From contig NC_084930.1 in assembly GCF_958298935.1 (NCBI RefSeq), forward strand, positions 26,138,001 to 26,202,000: DNA of 64,000 bases. The letters are read 5' to 3'. The position numbers and the translations under genes were made by a program. Numbering within the stretch: the first letter of the stretch is position 1; the number at the start of each line of letters is the position of its first letter. Positions 11,069 through 21,828 of this stretch are shown one piece after another. The notes beneath the pieces are model-generated. The model was given only the letters and a program-made list of their open reading frames with translations. It had not been told where the DNA came from and searched no databases. The DNA comes from Phragmites australis (Eukaryota > Streptophyta > Magnoliopsida > Poales > Poaceae).

Positions 11069-12487
11069 TTAACTAATGTCATTACAGACCAAGTTCTTCA
11101 TTGACTCTGGAACACTAACAAAAGAGACGCAACTAGCTACCTTCCAAGCAAAAAATCTGACTTTCGGTGGTACGTTCGCCTGCCACACCTTCTTCCACAC
11201 ACGGCGGACCCCTTGAGAGATACTGCTGCCAATCTCTCCCACCGCATAGTAGATTCTCATACCCAGCCTATATGCGCTACGCACAGAAAAAACGCCCAAA
11301 TTTCAAAATTCCAGGCGATTAAATCACTGGTTGGAGAAGATGGCAGCTTGATCTTCAGTATTTCCATAGAATCACATGGGAAGAAGTATCTTCTGACTAC
11401 AGTTTCGTCCCATGTATTATTTGACTCATTAATCAAGTGACACACCCTTCTTAGCCGACAAACTCGAGGACTACCAATCAGCTTCATATTGTGCGGTCTA
11501 AGCCCGATTCTAGTCTTCTGGCTATCCCCGATGCGATGAACAACTCCTTGCTTTAACAGCTGAAGTCCGTATTCAATCCCTCGCAAAGTCAGTGATTGCC
11601 TCTTGGGAAATATTAGGCTCTTAAGACTTGAGCACACGAACTATTAGTCTCTTGGGAAGTATTAGGCTCTTAAGACTTGAGCACACAAACTATCAGGAAA
11701 AGCTATTAAGCGCTACGCCTAACGGGCCAATAGCGCCTGGTTAAAGAGCCTCAAGTCTTTGAAACCTAAGCCACCGTGACTTTTTGGCAAAATCAATTGT
11801 TGCCAAGGAATCCACTGAACCTTACGCCTTCCATTCTGCTTGTGATAAATCCTTCTCCCTCCAAGCTATGATGCCGTTTCATGAATCGTTGTTCTGTTGG
11901 TTGGAAAGCCCCCTTTTGACCCTACCATAGGGGTTCGGCAGCCCTAAATATTTTGCTTCAAAATGAATATGTTGCACTCCCAAAATGTCACAAACCCGCT
12001 GATGCACAGTATCATCTCCTCACAGTATCATCCCCTCCCTATTACCGTAGACCACGAGAAGGGAATAAGGGATGCACTAGCACCCGATTGAAACGAACCG
12101 AGCAGTGAACAATCGATACACATGTTATGACCTACTACCCACTGACTTTGAAAGCCTAATTTCAGCAATAACATGTTTAAGAAACCTCAATCCACATGAT
12201 CATACGCCTTTGCTAAATCCAGATTGTAAGCAAAAAATCCTCCTTGTAGACATCCTTCGGAATAGCATGTATACATTCAAAAGCGATCAACGCATTATCA
12301 GTAATCATACGTTCGAGAATAAAAATACTTTGTTCTGGGAGATAATACCATTAAGAAACGGCCTTAGTATGTTAACCAAACATTTTGAAATAATCTTGTA
12401 AACTACATTACAGAAACATTTTGAAATGGCCTTTCTTCTTGATATAGCTTCACATTCAGTCTTTGTATTATACGGGGTAGCATACAA
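11069..12487 (-). pseudogene. LINE (L1-type) reverse transcriptase fragment, decayed
   Basis: On the minus strand, pieces appear in the order expected of a plant L1 ORF2. First comes a reverse transcriptase segment at about 12487-12280 (NVVYKIISKCLVN.LRPFLNGIIS, then RMITDNALIAFE). Next is the thumb/connection region at 11860-11720 (KVQWIPWQQLILPKS, then GGLGFKDLRLFNQALLA). Then comes GIEYGLQLLKQGVVHRIG near 11580. Last is the C-terminal zf-RVT region at 11299-11090 (GVFSVRSAYRLG, then WKKVWQANVPPKVRFFAWK). Much of the palm, including the catalytic YADD region, is missing or unreadable, and stops and frameshifts separate the pieces. No poly-A tail or target duplication was found. Confidence 0.83.
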
Positions 12488-13743
12488 GGATCGGTCAAAT
12501 CTCGTAACAGTGAAAACGCCATGCGTACTGTTGCTTTTGGATTTTTTTTATTCTTCTTTATTTTCCTTTTGTTTACTCAGGAGAACGCGAGGACTTGTTT
12601 TGGTTGCTGCCAACAGTGAGATGTTCGAGGAAAAGAGGTGCCTCATCAGGCATGACGTAGCGGCACGGTGCGTGGCAGCGCCTCGGCCTCGGGCTCGACC
12701 TCAGCGGGGCAGGGCAGCGCCGCGACGCGTCAGGGTCAGGCTCGGGCGCTAGCTCGTGTTGTGCCTGGGCTCGATGGCGCGAGTGCAGCACCGGCGATCG
12801 CGGTGTCAGCGGGCGGGCAGCGGCCGGAGTGCGAGCGCAGCGTAGGCGCCGGAGGGGCGCGGCAACTCGGGCTCGACCGAGACGGCGTCAGTGAGCAACT
12901 GGGTTGTTTGATAATTGTTGGCTTGTTGCAAATGGCAATTGCAATGGTTCATATTTAAAAATCACAGGCTTAGACGTTCAGTCGTTCAGAGTAACTAGCA
13001 AACTTAGAATTGATGTACAATCTAAGCTTGCAATTGTTGGCTTCGACCGACTGGCAACTGACCGAGGATCCCGCGGTGCGCCTCTAGAGGTTTCAGCAAA
13101 TTAAAAGCAGATGGCTCAAGCATGTGTGTATGACACGAGGGCTCAAGGCTGATCCTGTCAGGTCCCTTTCAGCATACGGTGCTGCTGTTTTCGTGCAACG
13201 AAATGCCAATAAAAGTATGGCAATGTAAACTGATACTTAGAAGTGTGGGTTTATTCGTACAATAATAGACATGGTTTTGCAGAATTTACAGAAAGAAGTT
13301 CAGCATGCTCGAGCGCTTAGGGTGTGTGTGTGGTACAAGCCAGCATGACATAAATCAATTGTACCTTTGCATATCAACATAGACATGCTAAGCTATATAT
13401 ATGAGCTGAAAATGTGCACAGCTCGTGATCACATCGTTCAATTAAATATGTCAAACCATTTTTCAACACTCTCATAAATAATTTAAAAGTTTCTATCTTT
13501 TTAATTTCTTTTACCTCTATTACGATGACTCGAAATGTGTGTTTCAGTTTCATGCCAGGAGTGAAGAATCTGAAACCACTAAATCAACCACCAGAAATTC
13601 AAGCAGTGAAACGACCAGATCTGATCCAAACTCTAGGGAGTAAAAGAAATTCTCCTAATTTTATATTACTCACATATACTTTATTTGCGACAGACCATGC
13701 ATCTATATATTTCCACGTGCCAACTTTTTTTTAAGCCACCGCC

Positions 13744-13806
13744 TGCCAACAAATTTTTAGGCTAATACCTGCCAACAAATTTTTAGGCTAACACCTGCCA
13801 ACAACT
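13744..13806 (+). repeat. Short 26-bp tandem repeat, about 2.4 copies
   Basis: The unit begins TGCCAACAAATTTTTAGGCT and repeats at a 26-bp spacing with a one-base change between copies. Confidence 0.85.
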
Positions 13807-14051
13807 AACAATGCTGATAATATGATATCTAGTACACACAATGAACAATTAATACATACCGGGTCAAAACCTGTATTCAGTGAAGAATATACATTGAAAT
13901 TTAGTTGTCATCTATCGTTTTTACATTATATAAAGAGTATAAAACATGCACGAAATTTGTAAAAATTATAAAGCATGCTTCTCACAAATCTCCTGAACAA
14001 CGACCGAGCAGAAGTACTATGTATAAATTTGTGATGAAAATTTAGTTCTGT

Positions 14052-14054
<3 letters not shown>

Positions 14055-14126
<72 letters not shown>
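14055..14126. repeat. (CA)36 microsatellite
   Basis: This is an uninterrupted AC/CA dinucleotide run of 72 bp, about 390 bp upstream of the KCS start codon. The minus-strand frame through it encodes only Val-Cys repeats and is not a gene. Confidence 0.97.
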
Positions 14127-14128
<2 letters not shown>

Positions 14129-14407
14129 TGATCTTACAAGCTATAACATATATTATAAACAAATGTAATGATAACAGTTTTAGATACGACGCATGTCAAG
14201 CATGTCAAGAATCCGCTTGACGCAGTATTTTGAAAGGGAATATATATATATACATGCTTTTTAATTTGTGTCCTTTCATAGCATTTATTCGCTGCCATTA
14301 GAACATCATGGGGGAACATTTGTGGCGATTAAAAAGCATGCCTGCCTTCATCAAACATATTTGAAAGATCTGAAATGCATGTCATGTACTTAATGCCACT
14401 GCCTAGA

Positions 14408-14424
14408 ATATATATATATATATA
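14408..14424 (+). promoter_or_regulatory. TATA-like run upstream of KCS
   Basis: An alternating TA stretch ends about 90 bp before the KCS ATG, a plausible distance for a TATA box with a short leader. Simple TA runs are common here, so this is a weak call. Confidence 0.25.
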
Positions 14425-14514
14425 ATGCCACTGCCTTTAAAATCCTGCGCAGCCTCCACTTTTATTCCACACATGAATCAACATTGAAACAACAAAATTA
14501 CAAGCTTCAACAAC

Positions 14515-15963
14515 ATGAGCTCACCACCCAATCTCAGGCACCTCAAATCCCTCTCCCAACTTGTTGTGAATAACTTTCTTGTCATGATCTCTGTGCCATT
14601 TGCAACCATCTTGCTCCTCAAAGCCACACAAATTGGCCCTGCCAAACTTCTCACATGGATACATGATGTGCGGTATGCCCACCTCTCTCTAGCCACCTCC
14701 CTTCCAATTGTCTTAGTAACCCTTTACCTCTTGCACCGCTCTCGCAGTGTATACCTTGTGGACTATGCTTGCTTCCGCCATACATCCAATTGCCGTGTCT
14801 CCATGGCCGCATTTATCGAACATGCTCACCACATGCCATTCATTGACGATAAAAGCATTGACTTCATGACTCGCATGATTAAGCATTCAGGCCTGGGTGA
14901 TCAGACCTACACACCCCTTGCTTCCCACTACATTCCACCGCATCACACTTTGAGTGATGCTCGTAATGAGGCTGAGCAGGTTATCTTTTCATCCATTGAT
15001 GACTTATTTGCCAAGACATGCACCAATCCTCAGGAAATTGACATACTCATCACAAATTGTAGCGCTTTCAACCCGACGCCATCCTTGGTTGACATGATTG
15101 TATACAAGTACAAGCTACGGGGTGACATCCACAACATCCACATCTCTGGGATGGGGTGCAGTGCAGGGTTGATCTCAGTGGAAGTTGCAAAAAACCTCTT
15201 GCATGTTGCTTCCAAGGGTGCACTTGCACTAGTGGTGTCAACAGAGATCATCTCACTCCACTTCTACACAGGGAGGAACCGTTCGATGCTGCTACCAAAT
15301 ATCCTATTCCGCATGGGTGGGGCTGCGGTTCTATTATCAACATCTAGGTCTAAATCCCGGTTTAGGCTCATGCACATTGTACGCACACTCACTGCTGCCC
15401 AAGATAAGTCTTATCAGTGTGCATTCCAAGAGGAGGATGACAAGGGTGAAATAGGAATGAACCTATCGAAAGACCTTGTGGCCATTGCTAATGATGCGCT
15501 CCAAGCCAACATAACTACAGTAGGGTCCCTTGCCCTCCCATTCTCGGAGAAACTACTATTTGGGCTCTCATTAGTTGCACAAAAATTGCTGAATAGAAAG
15601 GTAAAGCCATATATCCCTGATTTCCACAAGGCCTTCAAACACTTTTGCATCCATACCGGTGGGCGAGCAGTGATTGATGGTGTCCAACGTAGCCTTTGTC
15701 TATCAGATGAGGATGTTGAGCCATCACGAATGACACTACACCGATTCGGGAACACATCGAGCAGCTCTTTGTGGTATGAGCTTGGATACATTGATGCTAA
15801 GAGTCGGTTGCAGAAGGGTGATCGGGTATGGATGATTGGATTTGGATCAGGATTCAAGTGCAATAGTGTCGTGTGGGAGTGCATCCAGTCTGCTAGCAAC
15901 ATTGATGGACCATGGGCTGATTGCATCCATCAGTACCCTGTGGGCATAACCAAAATGGCCTAA
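14515..15963 (+). CDS. 3-ketoacyl-CoA synthase (very-long-chain fatty acid elongase, KCS family)
   Basis: KCS enzymes are endoplasmic-reticulum membrane proteins that condense malonyl-CoA with a long-chain acyl-CoA. This is the first and chain-length-determining step of very-long-chain fatty acid elongation for waxes, suberin and sphingolipids. The 482-residue frame is uninterrupted and intronless. Residues 18-38 and 57-73 are hydrophobic and fit the two N-terminal membrane segments of the family. The FAE1/CUT1-type condensing domain covers about 75-365 and the ACP-synthase-III-like C-terminal domain about 375-465. The triad is readable: Cys215 in GMGCSAG, His380 in CIHTGGR and Asn413 in FGNTSSSSLWYE. 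The spacing of 165 and 33 residues is close to that of Arabidopsis FAE1. The start is supported by an in-frame TGA at 14485-14487. The sequence departs from common KCS consensus at several places (STEIIS, MLLPNILFRMGG), so I cannot say which paralogue or substrate. The neighbours are transposons and give no functional hint. Confidence 0.95.
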   Translation: MSSPPNLRHLKSLSQLVVNNFLVMISVPFATILLLKATQIGPAKLLTWIHDVRYAHLSLATSLPIVLVTLYLLHRSRSVYLVDYACFRHTSNCRVSMAAFIEHAHHMPFIDDKSIDFMTRMIKHSGLGDQTYTPLASHYIPPHHTLSDARNEAEQVIFSSIDDLFAKTCTNPQEIDILITNCSAFNPTPSLVDMIVYKYKLRGDIHNIHISGMGCSAGLISVEVAKNLLHVASKGALALVVSTEIISLHFYTGRNRSMLLPNILFRMGGAAVLLSTSRSKSRFRLMHIVRTLTAAQDKSYQCAFQEEDDKGEIGMNLSKDLVAIANDALQANITTVGSLALPFSEKLLFGLSLVAQKLLNRKVKPYIPDFHKAFKHFCIHTGGRAVIDGVQRSLCLSDEDVEPSRMTLHRFGNTSSSSLWYELGYIDAKSRLQKGDRVWMIGFGSGFKCNSVVWECIQSASNIDGPWADCIHQYPVGITKMA

Positions 15964-16399
15964 TGAATGCTTTGGCTAAGGTTTAAGATACACATTCAGG
16001 AGTGCAACAATCTCATGTTGCATGTTGGGTATATGTGGTGTAAACTGTTGAAGTCTACTTGCCAACAACATATATAGTGTCTTGTTGTAATCCAAGTGTT
16101 TCCAAAAATGTTAAAATATGAAACAACTGAATTCCATTCATAACATTTCTTACACGTTCTACATCAATTCCACGAGATTTTATTTTACCCAATGCTAATT
16201 AGAAGTTGTAAAGAATTACAATTCTTTTTGCATCCCATTAGTTTCATAGGAATTTCGCAGGGGGATCACATGAAACAGTTCAATTCTTGCATGGATGCAG
16301 AAATTTTTAGGGGGGGGGGGGTCTTCCTGGACTCAAATTTGAAGGGATAGAAATAAATTGCGGGGCTCATATGAAATTCATGAACTCTATATAAGATAA
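15964..16399. other. 3' flank of KCS
   Basis: This holds the presumed 3' untranslated region and spacer. I see no canonical AATAAA close to the stop codon. A 13-base G run lies near 16309-16321. The part from 16130 to 16330 has AATTC-rich sequence of the kind often seen in small grass MITEs, but I could not define its ends. Confidence 0.45.
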
Positions 16400-16743
16400 A
16401 TTGAATTTCAACACCACTAACCACGGCCTCCTCCTCCTATTGTCACCGATGCCCCGCCCTCCTACACCCACACACCCAGTGGTGAATCTCCCGCACCCAA
16501 GAGACCCACACTGCATACTAATGCCACTTGAGACCACACATGAAACACTATGATTAATCAGACTGAAGAATGTTAGTGCATAAAGTTTGTAGATGTAACG
16601 ACCTTCTATTAGATACAACTATCTATGGGTAGTCCAGGGGACGAGGATGTGGAGGACGATGCTGACGATGTGGTGGTCACCGGCCAAGAGGGAGAGGGGG
16701 CGGCAACATGTAGCAAGGGTGGAAGCAGCGTGCAGCTATGGCA

Positions 16744-16810
<67 letters not shown>

Positions 16811-17170
16811 GGGGGAGATGAGAGATGAGGGAATAATCCTAATGTATTGCTTGCCTTGCCTTGTTATATGTCCTATCTTTATATAGGGAAGACCAACTCG
16901 ACCGCTAAGTAAACTTAAAGATAGAATTTGACCTTGCCTAAAATACAAAAGATAACTTCCTAACTTAGATAAGACATCTAATTTAAAGAACCCTTCATAA
17001 TTAAGATAATGGTCCGCCAGATCGACTCCTTGATGATAATGGTCCACCATGGGTGTTGCTGCCTCTGGGTTGGGCTGGCCCACCCAGCCCATGGGCCCTT
17101 GGCCTAAAACATTTCTCCCTTCATCGACAATCCGTGCATCCTTGTGTTGGGCCATGCAACAACTAGGCGA
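16400..17170 (-). repeat. Probable LTR of a decayed Ty3/gypsy element (minus strand)
   Basis: On the minus strand the region carries CCTATATAAAGATAGG (near 16871-16886), a good TATA box. It lies upstream of a CT-rich leader that includes a (GA/CT)n run at 16748-16800. Upstream of the TATA box lies GGGCTGGCCCAACCC-type sequence, frequent in grass gypsy LTRs. It follows the protease-like region at 18657-18010 in the right order for a 3' LTR after an internally deleted pol gene. Exact ends were not found, and the second LTR is absent from the window. The open frame 16736-17155 (-) is not a gene. Confidence 0.5.
16748..16800. repeat. (GA)n microsatellite
   Basis: A run of more than 20 GA dinucleotides, lying in the CT-rich leader of the minus-strand LTR. 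Confidence 0.95.
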
Positions 17171-17379
17171 ATCAGGAGGAGGAGCTAGTGAAGAAGAAGT
17201 GCGCCACCACAGTAATTTCTAGAGATTGACAAGCATTATGTTGTTGAGATGATTGCACCGAGTCCTATCGAGGGAAAAGAGTGAACTGATAGGAGAGTTT
17301 GCCGATAAAGCCTGCCATGGTGAAGCGATGCGGTGTAGGCCAGGTCACATCCTAGCGAATAGCAGGAGTACCTGGGCCA

Positions 17380-18009
17380 TCAATGTAGTGCAACCATATG
17401 CCCACATCCCAAGGAGGCATCCAATGGCGGTGAAGGGATGGAATGGTGGTGAAGGCTCTCTCGAGGTAGCAGATAGATGTTGAGGGCAAACAAGAATGCA
17501 TCCTTTGACCTCGAGTTGGAGCTGGTGAGGTTGATGCAGTGGCCAAAGAGAATAGGGGTACTGTAGATGTAGAACACTTTGAAGATAGCCCCTCCAACTA
17601 TGAGGAACTCACAACCTAAGTGGTCGATGAATGTGATGGTTGCTGAAGCCATTGATGTATGTCGCATCTCATGGGGGAGGAAGACTGACATCAGAAGAGA
17701 ACTCGGGACACCGATAGAGGAGGGATTGTGAACCCTCACAACAACATGGTGCAGGAGGGCCTTCTCACCGATTGCAAGGATGGCATTGATGATGGTGTTG
17801 AGGAGAGGTGATGACACAGGAAGGTAAACATGACTATCAAAGAGGATGATACTATTAGCAGCCTCCCAAGCTCTAGCACAAGAAACCTCCTGTATGTTGG
17901 CCATGATGGCCATAAGATTGGGCACCTCATGAACTGCACAACAGGTGTCATCAAAGATGGTGAGTTTAGGTGACAAGATGTCAAGAACTAAAGCCAAGTA
18001 ATGAGAACC
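17380..18009 (-). other. Open region of unknown origin downstream of the gypsy protease fragment
   Basis: A long minus-strand frame covers this stretch and the end of the protease fragment (17380-18144, 254 codons). I recognise no reverse transcriptase, RNase H or integrase motif in it, although pol would be expected here. It may be degraded gypsy sequence, or non-coding sequence that has stayed open by chance. I do not claim a protein product. Confidence 0.3.
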
Positions 18010-18657
18010 ACTCAACATTGAGAAGGATGGACCAGAGGCACCCCATCCATCAGGGGAGAAGCAACAACTAGAACTAGAGATGGCGGCATCATGGATGGCA
18101 TTGGCGGCGAAGTAGCCCGGACACCTTGCAGAGTGACATACCACTCCTCATGCCAAAAGCTCATAGTCAGCATGGAAAATCCCACAGGATGGAACCCAAA
18201 GTAGCGAGCCATGGTGTACCGAGAATGATGTCGAAGCCGTTGTTGAGTAGAGCTATGTATCCATCAAAAGAGAAGACCTCCTGCCCAATGATAGCAACAA
18301 ACCTCGGCAAACCCCATGGCTAGGCACTTGTTCACCGTTGTCCATTATGATGCCCACATGAGCATGGCGAATAGGCAAGTTCAGTCAGCGTGTGAAGAGT
18401 TCATTGATGATGTTGTGGGTGGAACCAGTGTTGAGGAGGATGTGGGGGCGGGGGTCACGGAGTGCCCCGTGCAGCCGCATGGTGCGGCCACCTAGGAGCA
18501 TGCTGGTGTCATCGCCGGAGATCATCATGAGAGAGGCGTCATCGATGTCATCGTCGTTAGTAGTGTCATGAATATTAGTGCAATCCATCTCTACCACACC
18601 ATAACCCATATATCTCATGTGTACGTCTATTGGTGCAATCCATCTCCACCACACCAT
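18010..18657 (-). pseudogene. Ty3/gypsy gag-pol protease region (RVP_2 type), frameshifted
   Basis: Minus-strand translation gives GRTMRLHGALRDPRPHILL followed by NTGSTHNIIN, the active-site region of a retroviral-type aspartic protease. The catalytic Asp is replaced by Asn (codon at 18430-18432). Further along, in other frames, come SFDGYIALLNNGFDIILGTPWL, then ATLGSILWDF, then LTMSFWHEEWYVTLQGV. These match the DVILG.DWL..LGPILWDF..LTM.F segment that follows the protease in grass gypsy elements. At least two frameshifts separate the pieces. The expected RT, RNase H and integrase are missing downstream. Confidence 0.8.
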
Positions 18658-18690
18658 AACTCATACATATCCCATGTATGTCTCATTGTG
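18577..18690. repeat. Tandem duplication of about 57 bp
   Basis: GTGCAATCCATCTC(T/C)ACC followed by ACACCATAAC and a CATGTGTACGTCT/CATGTATGTCTC tail occurs twice in direct succession, with scattered differences. Confidence 0.7.
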
Positions 18691-19030
18691 TGACCGTCTT
18701 CACGAGCACAATTCCCTAGCCCGAATGTCATGCATGACCTTCTGGCTGTCTTTACCTCAGTTCCTCCCTAGACCTAGTCCCAGTCGTGTCATTGACTATG
18801 TTTGTGCTTAGGATAACACCTGAACATAAACAAAACAAACAACTAATTTTGAGCACAAGTTCTCATAAACCTGACTCAACGTCAATCCGCATAACACCAC
18901 TTACATGAGCGTATTACACATATCAAAATCACAAATAAAACTATGCTACCATGAGCATACCAAGCAACATATTATCAACATATACATTCATCTAAATATT
19001 AAATCGCTACATAAGAAACCAACAAAGGAG

Positions 19031-20236
19031 ACACCACATTAGTGACGGCTGCTCAACACGCGTCATTAATGTCTTATTAGTGACGGGTCCAATAAGGACG
19101 CGTCACTAATGTCCCTTCTGATCAAAACCAGATATAGACCCGTTACTACTGAGTGGTCATTAGTGACGGGTCGTAACATGACCCATCACTGATGATAATA
19201 GTAACGGGTCAAGTTGTGACCTGTCACTAATGACTAGGTCATCAGTGACGGGTCGTCCTATGTCAGTCATTAGTGACGGGTCAATTTGTGACCCATCACT
19301 AATGATAAGTTCATCAGTGATGGGTCGTTTTAGGTCAGTTATTAGTGACGGATCATCCTATGCCAGTCATTAGTGACGGATCCACTTGTAACCCGTCACT
19401 AATAACCAACTCCAGTAACTAATGACGGTATTTGCAAATATTTTTTATTTTATTTTATTTTTTTCTTATTTTTTTTCTCACCTCAGCAGTACTAGAATAG
19501 GAACCATTTTACATTTTTTCTCAAGTTTGATGTAAGGCATGGTGGCTATGGACACAAGCGCGTGTTCCAAAAAAGGTGTAGAAACTTCCGGGGGTGAGAA
19601 CTCAATATTTCAAGTCATTTTTGGCCTCAAAAAATTATCTGAACCCGACAAGATCGGGGAGAAACAGATGTAACTTTTTTTAGATATCCGTAGAGTCAAA
19701 AAACGTCGAAATCAGAGTCCGTATGCGAAAGTTATACTCGTTTTACTGAATACACTCCGGGTCACCTATCAAATTATAACTCTCAACGAAATTTGGCAAA
19801 ATTAGTCATTAGTGACGAGTCATGGTTATGACGCATCACTAATGACCTTCGACAAAGAAGGTTAAAAGGATAAAGTATCCGATTTCTATCACAAGTATGT
19901 GATAGTAGAGGTGATAAGGTGGCTATACGTGCGAGTAGGAGGTCATGTGTTCGACTCCAATGGAATGCAAACTTAAAAATAATGTGAAAAAAGTGTAGCT
20001 TGTGAGGCATATGGGATGAGCCTGCGTTGGGATGGCTTGAGTGAATTTTTTTTTTTTTACTTTTTTTATCCAAAAAGTACGAAAAATATTCATCGGTCAT
20101 TAGTGACGGATCAAAATTATAACCCGTGACCCATCACTATTGACTGAACATTAGTGACACGATAAGAGTGATGGGTACATGACCCGTCATTAATACCAGT
20201 TATCACCCGTTACTAATGACGTTTTTTCACATAGTG
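19031..20236. mobile_element. Non-autonomous CACTA element of the GTGACGGGTC family
   Basis: The right end is GACGTTTTTTCACATAGTG (reverse complement starts CACTATGTGAAAAAACGTC), a CACTA terminus. Both flanks of the element, about 19040-19420 and 20095-20225, consist of many direct and inverted copies of TTAGTGACGGGTC, the subterminal repeats to which CACTA transposases bind. The left end reads CACCACATTAGTGACGG, as if the TGTGAAAAA part of the terminus had been deleted. The interior has no transposase; it holds poly-T stretches and a tRNA-like segment. The larger element at 21061-29213 has closely similar repeats and right end, so it is a likely relative. No matching 3-bp duplication was found. 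Confidence 0.72.
19901..19965 (+). repeat. tRNA-like (SINE-derived) segment inside the small CACTA element
   Basis: A box A-like GTGATAAGGTGGCTA is followed about 35 bp later by a box B-like GTGTTCGACTCC. This is the internal promoter layout of tRNA-derived SINEs. No cloverleaf can be drawn with confidence, so it is not called a tRNA gene. Confidence 0.5.
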
Positions 20237-21060
20237 AATCACTTTGCCAATTTTGCCAATTTCACAATAGAACCAATTTTTGAGCACACATGATCTCAAA
20301 AAAAATGTCATTTGGCTTTATCTTAAGAGAGGAGAGTACCGAACCCTTTAGTAAGATACTCACCTGACCTGCGAGTACCTGAATTCGAGTTTAGTGGATA
20401 GCCTCTCAAATGAAGACTTTATCAACTGAGCTATCGCTCGGTTCTTAGATTGTCAGTCTCATGCCATTAGTTTTTCTAACCTGTCCTACATATTTTCATT
20501 TGCCTGCATGCATACCTATAACGAATTGGCCAGGTTCTTGGAGCATATTTAGCCAACCTAGCAGCCAATTAATTGCTTGCCTTCGTCGTGAAGCCATAGT
20601 TATATACAAGAATTATTTCTTATCTGCCCGATACAACACTAGAATAATATGGGTACAAAGTGAAAACCGGTCATTTAGCATTGGTACAGAGGAAACAGCA
20701 CACTCATTTTACATTGGAATATGAAATATACCCTATATTGATGTACACTCATTAAAAAAAATATGATTTATTTTTTTGGAGAGAGTACACTATATTCATA
20801 TCTTATCACATACACCACTCGAATAATACGTATAATTCGCTGGAGCCCTAAGCAATTGAGCAGCCATGAATTGCATCCTGAGAACCTTTCCCAATCCTGT
20901 GATGCTGCTCATTCACAGGGCATGCTACTAGACCTGGCCCAGGCTTGATTCGAGCTTAGTTGAGAAATATTAAACAAGCCGAGCTCGAGCATACACAAAA
21001 GCTCCTCGAGTTGCGCTCAAGCGCTTTGGATAGTCACTTTGGCCCGAGCTTACTCGAACC
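20237..21060. other. Spacer between the two CACTA elements
   Basis: There is no gene. A minus-strand tRNA-like segment (20380-20445) is listed separately. The rest is AT-rich, with short open frames that match nothing known. Confidence 0.5.
20380..20445 (-). repeat. tRNA-like (SINE-derived) segment, minus strand
   Basis: On the minus strand CCGAGCGATAGCTCAGTTGA resembles a tRNA box A with D-arm (TAGCTCAGTTG). About 40 bp further a degenerate box B, AACTCGAATTCAGG, follows. The spacing suits a SINE head. No target duplication is visible. Confidence 0.5.
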
Positions 21061-21425
21061 AAGGTGACGGATCAGTGATATTTAACCATCACTACCCGGA
21101 AAACGGATAAAAAAGACATAATTTAGTGACAAGTCATTACCCTACCCGTCACTTATGACATATCTGGTCGGAACTGGGTATATACCCATCACTTATAACA
21201 TATAATAAGTGAGGGTCATAATATTACCCATCACCTATGATATAAATGACGGGTAATAAATAAACCTGGTCTCTCCACACCAGTCATAGGTGACGGGTCA
21301 TGATACGACCCGTCACTTATGACTTGGAATAGGTAACGGGTCTCCTTGGACTAGTAATAAGTGACGGATCGTAATATGACCCATCACTTATGAGAAGTAA
21401 TATGACCTATTATTTAGATCTGTTA
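21061..21425. repeat. Left subterminal repeat array of the 21-29 kb CACTA
   Basis: About a dozen copies of GTGACGGGT, ACCCGTCAC or one-base variants occur here in both orientations. They serve as transposase-binding sites in CACTA elements of known function; here that role is inferred. Confidence 0.8.
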
Positions 21426-21828
21426 TAAAGCTGGTCAGCCACTGTGCGGGCCGAACAGTGGTCAACAGTACCGCGCGCTTAGTTCTGGCGATTTTCTCCG
21501 ATTTCACTAGAGACTCTCTAATATTTTGTTAATTTGAAGTTTGAATTGGTGCTAGGTCTTTGAAGGTTTGTATCTCCTCCTTTCCTTCTCCTCTAATACC
21601 AATTTGGCAGACTTGTTGTGCTTTGAGTTGTAATCGGTCATTTTGCATATTTATCTAAAATCTTAGTACAAGTGAGTTGTATTTATGTTAGATTTGGTAC
21701 TAGGTTTGTCCGATCTACCGCGAGATACCACAGATCTAGTGTATTTGTTGGAAATTTTTAATCGCGTGCTTAACCACAAAATTAAGGTTATTATTAATGA
21801 AGAATGAATATTTTTACATTAATTATAG

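Larger units (their letters stand above)
12488..14484. other. Intergenic spacer upstream of the KCS gene
   Basis: The stretch 12640-12900 is strongly GC-rich and opens several overlapping frames on both strands, none recognisable. From 13100 to 14484 the sequence is AT-rich, with one short tandem repeat and one long CA microsatellite listed separately. Any promoter of the downstream gene should lie in its right-hand part. Confidence 0.5.

Noticed and set aside
12426..12958. GC-rich frames as a possible gene
   Set aside because: The frames overlap on both strands and have low-complexity Ala/Arg/Gly composition, with no domain, splice pattern or start context to favour one.
13926..14162. Minus-strand 78-codon frame rich in Val-Cys
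   Set aside because: It is the translation of the (CA)36 microsatellite.
15414..15926. 170-codon minus-strand frame
   Set aside because: It is antisense to the KCS coding region and has no recognisable domain.
16736..17155. 139-codon minus-strand frame
   Set aside because: It covers LTR promoter sequence and ends in (GA)n translated as Leu-Ser repeats.
19901..19965. Functional tRNA gene
   Set aside because: Box A and box B are present, but paired acceptor and anticodon stems could not be drawn with confidence. The segments at 20380-20445 and 42004-42072 fail for the same reason.
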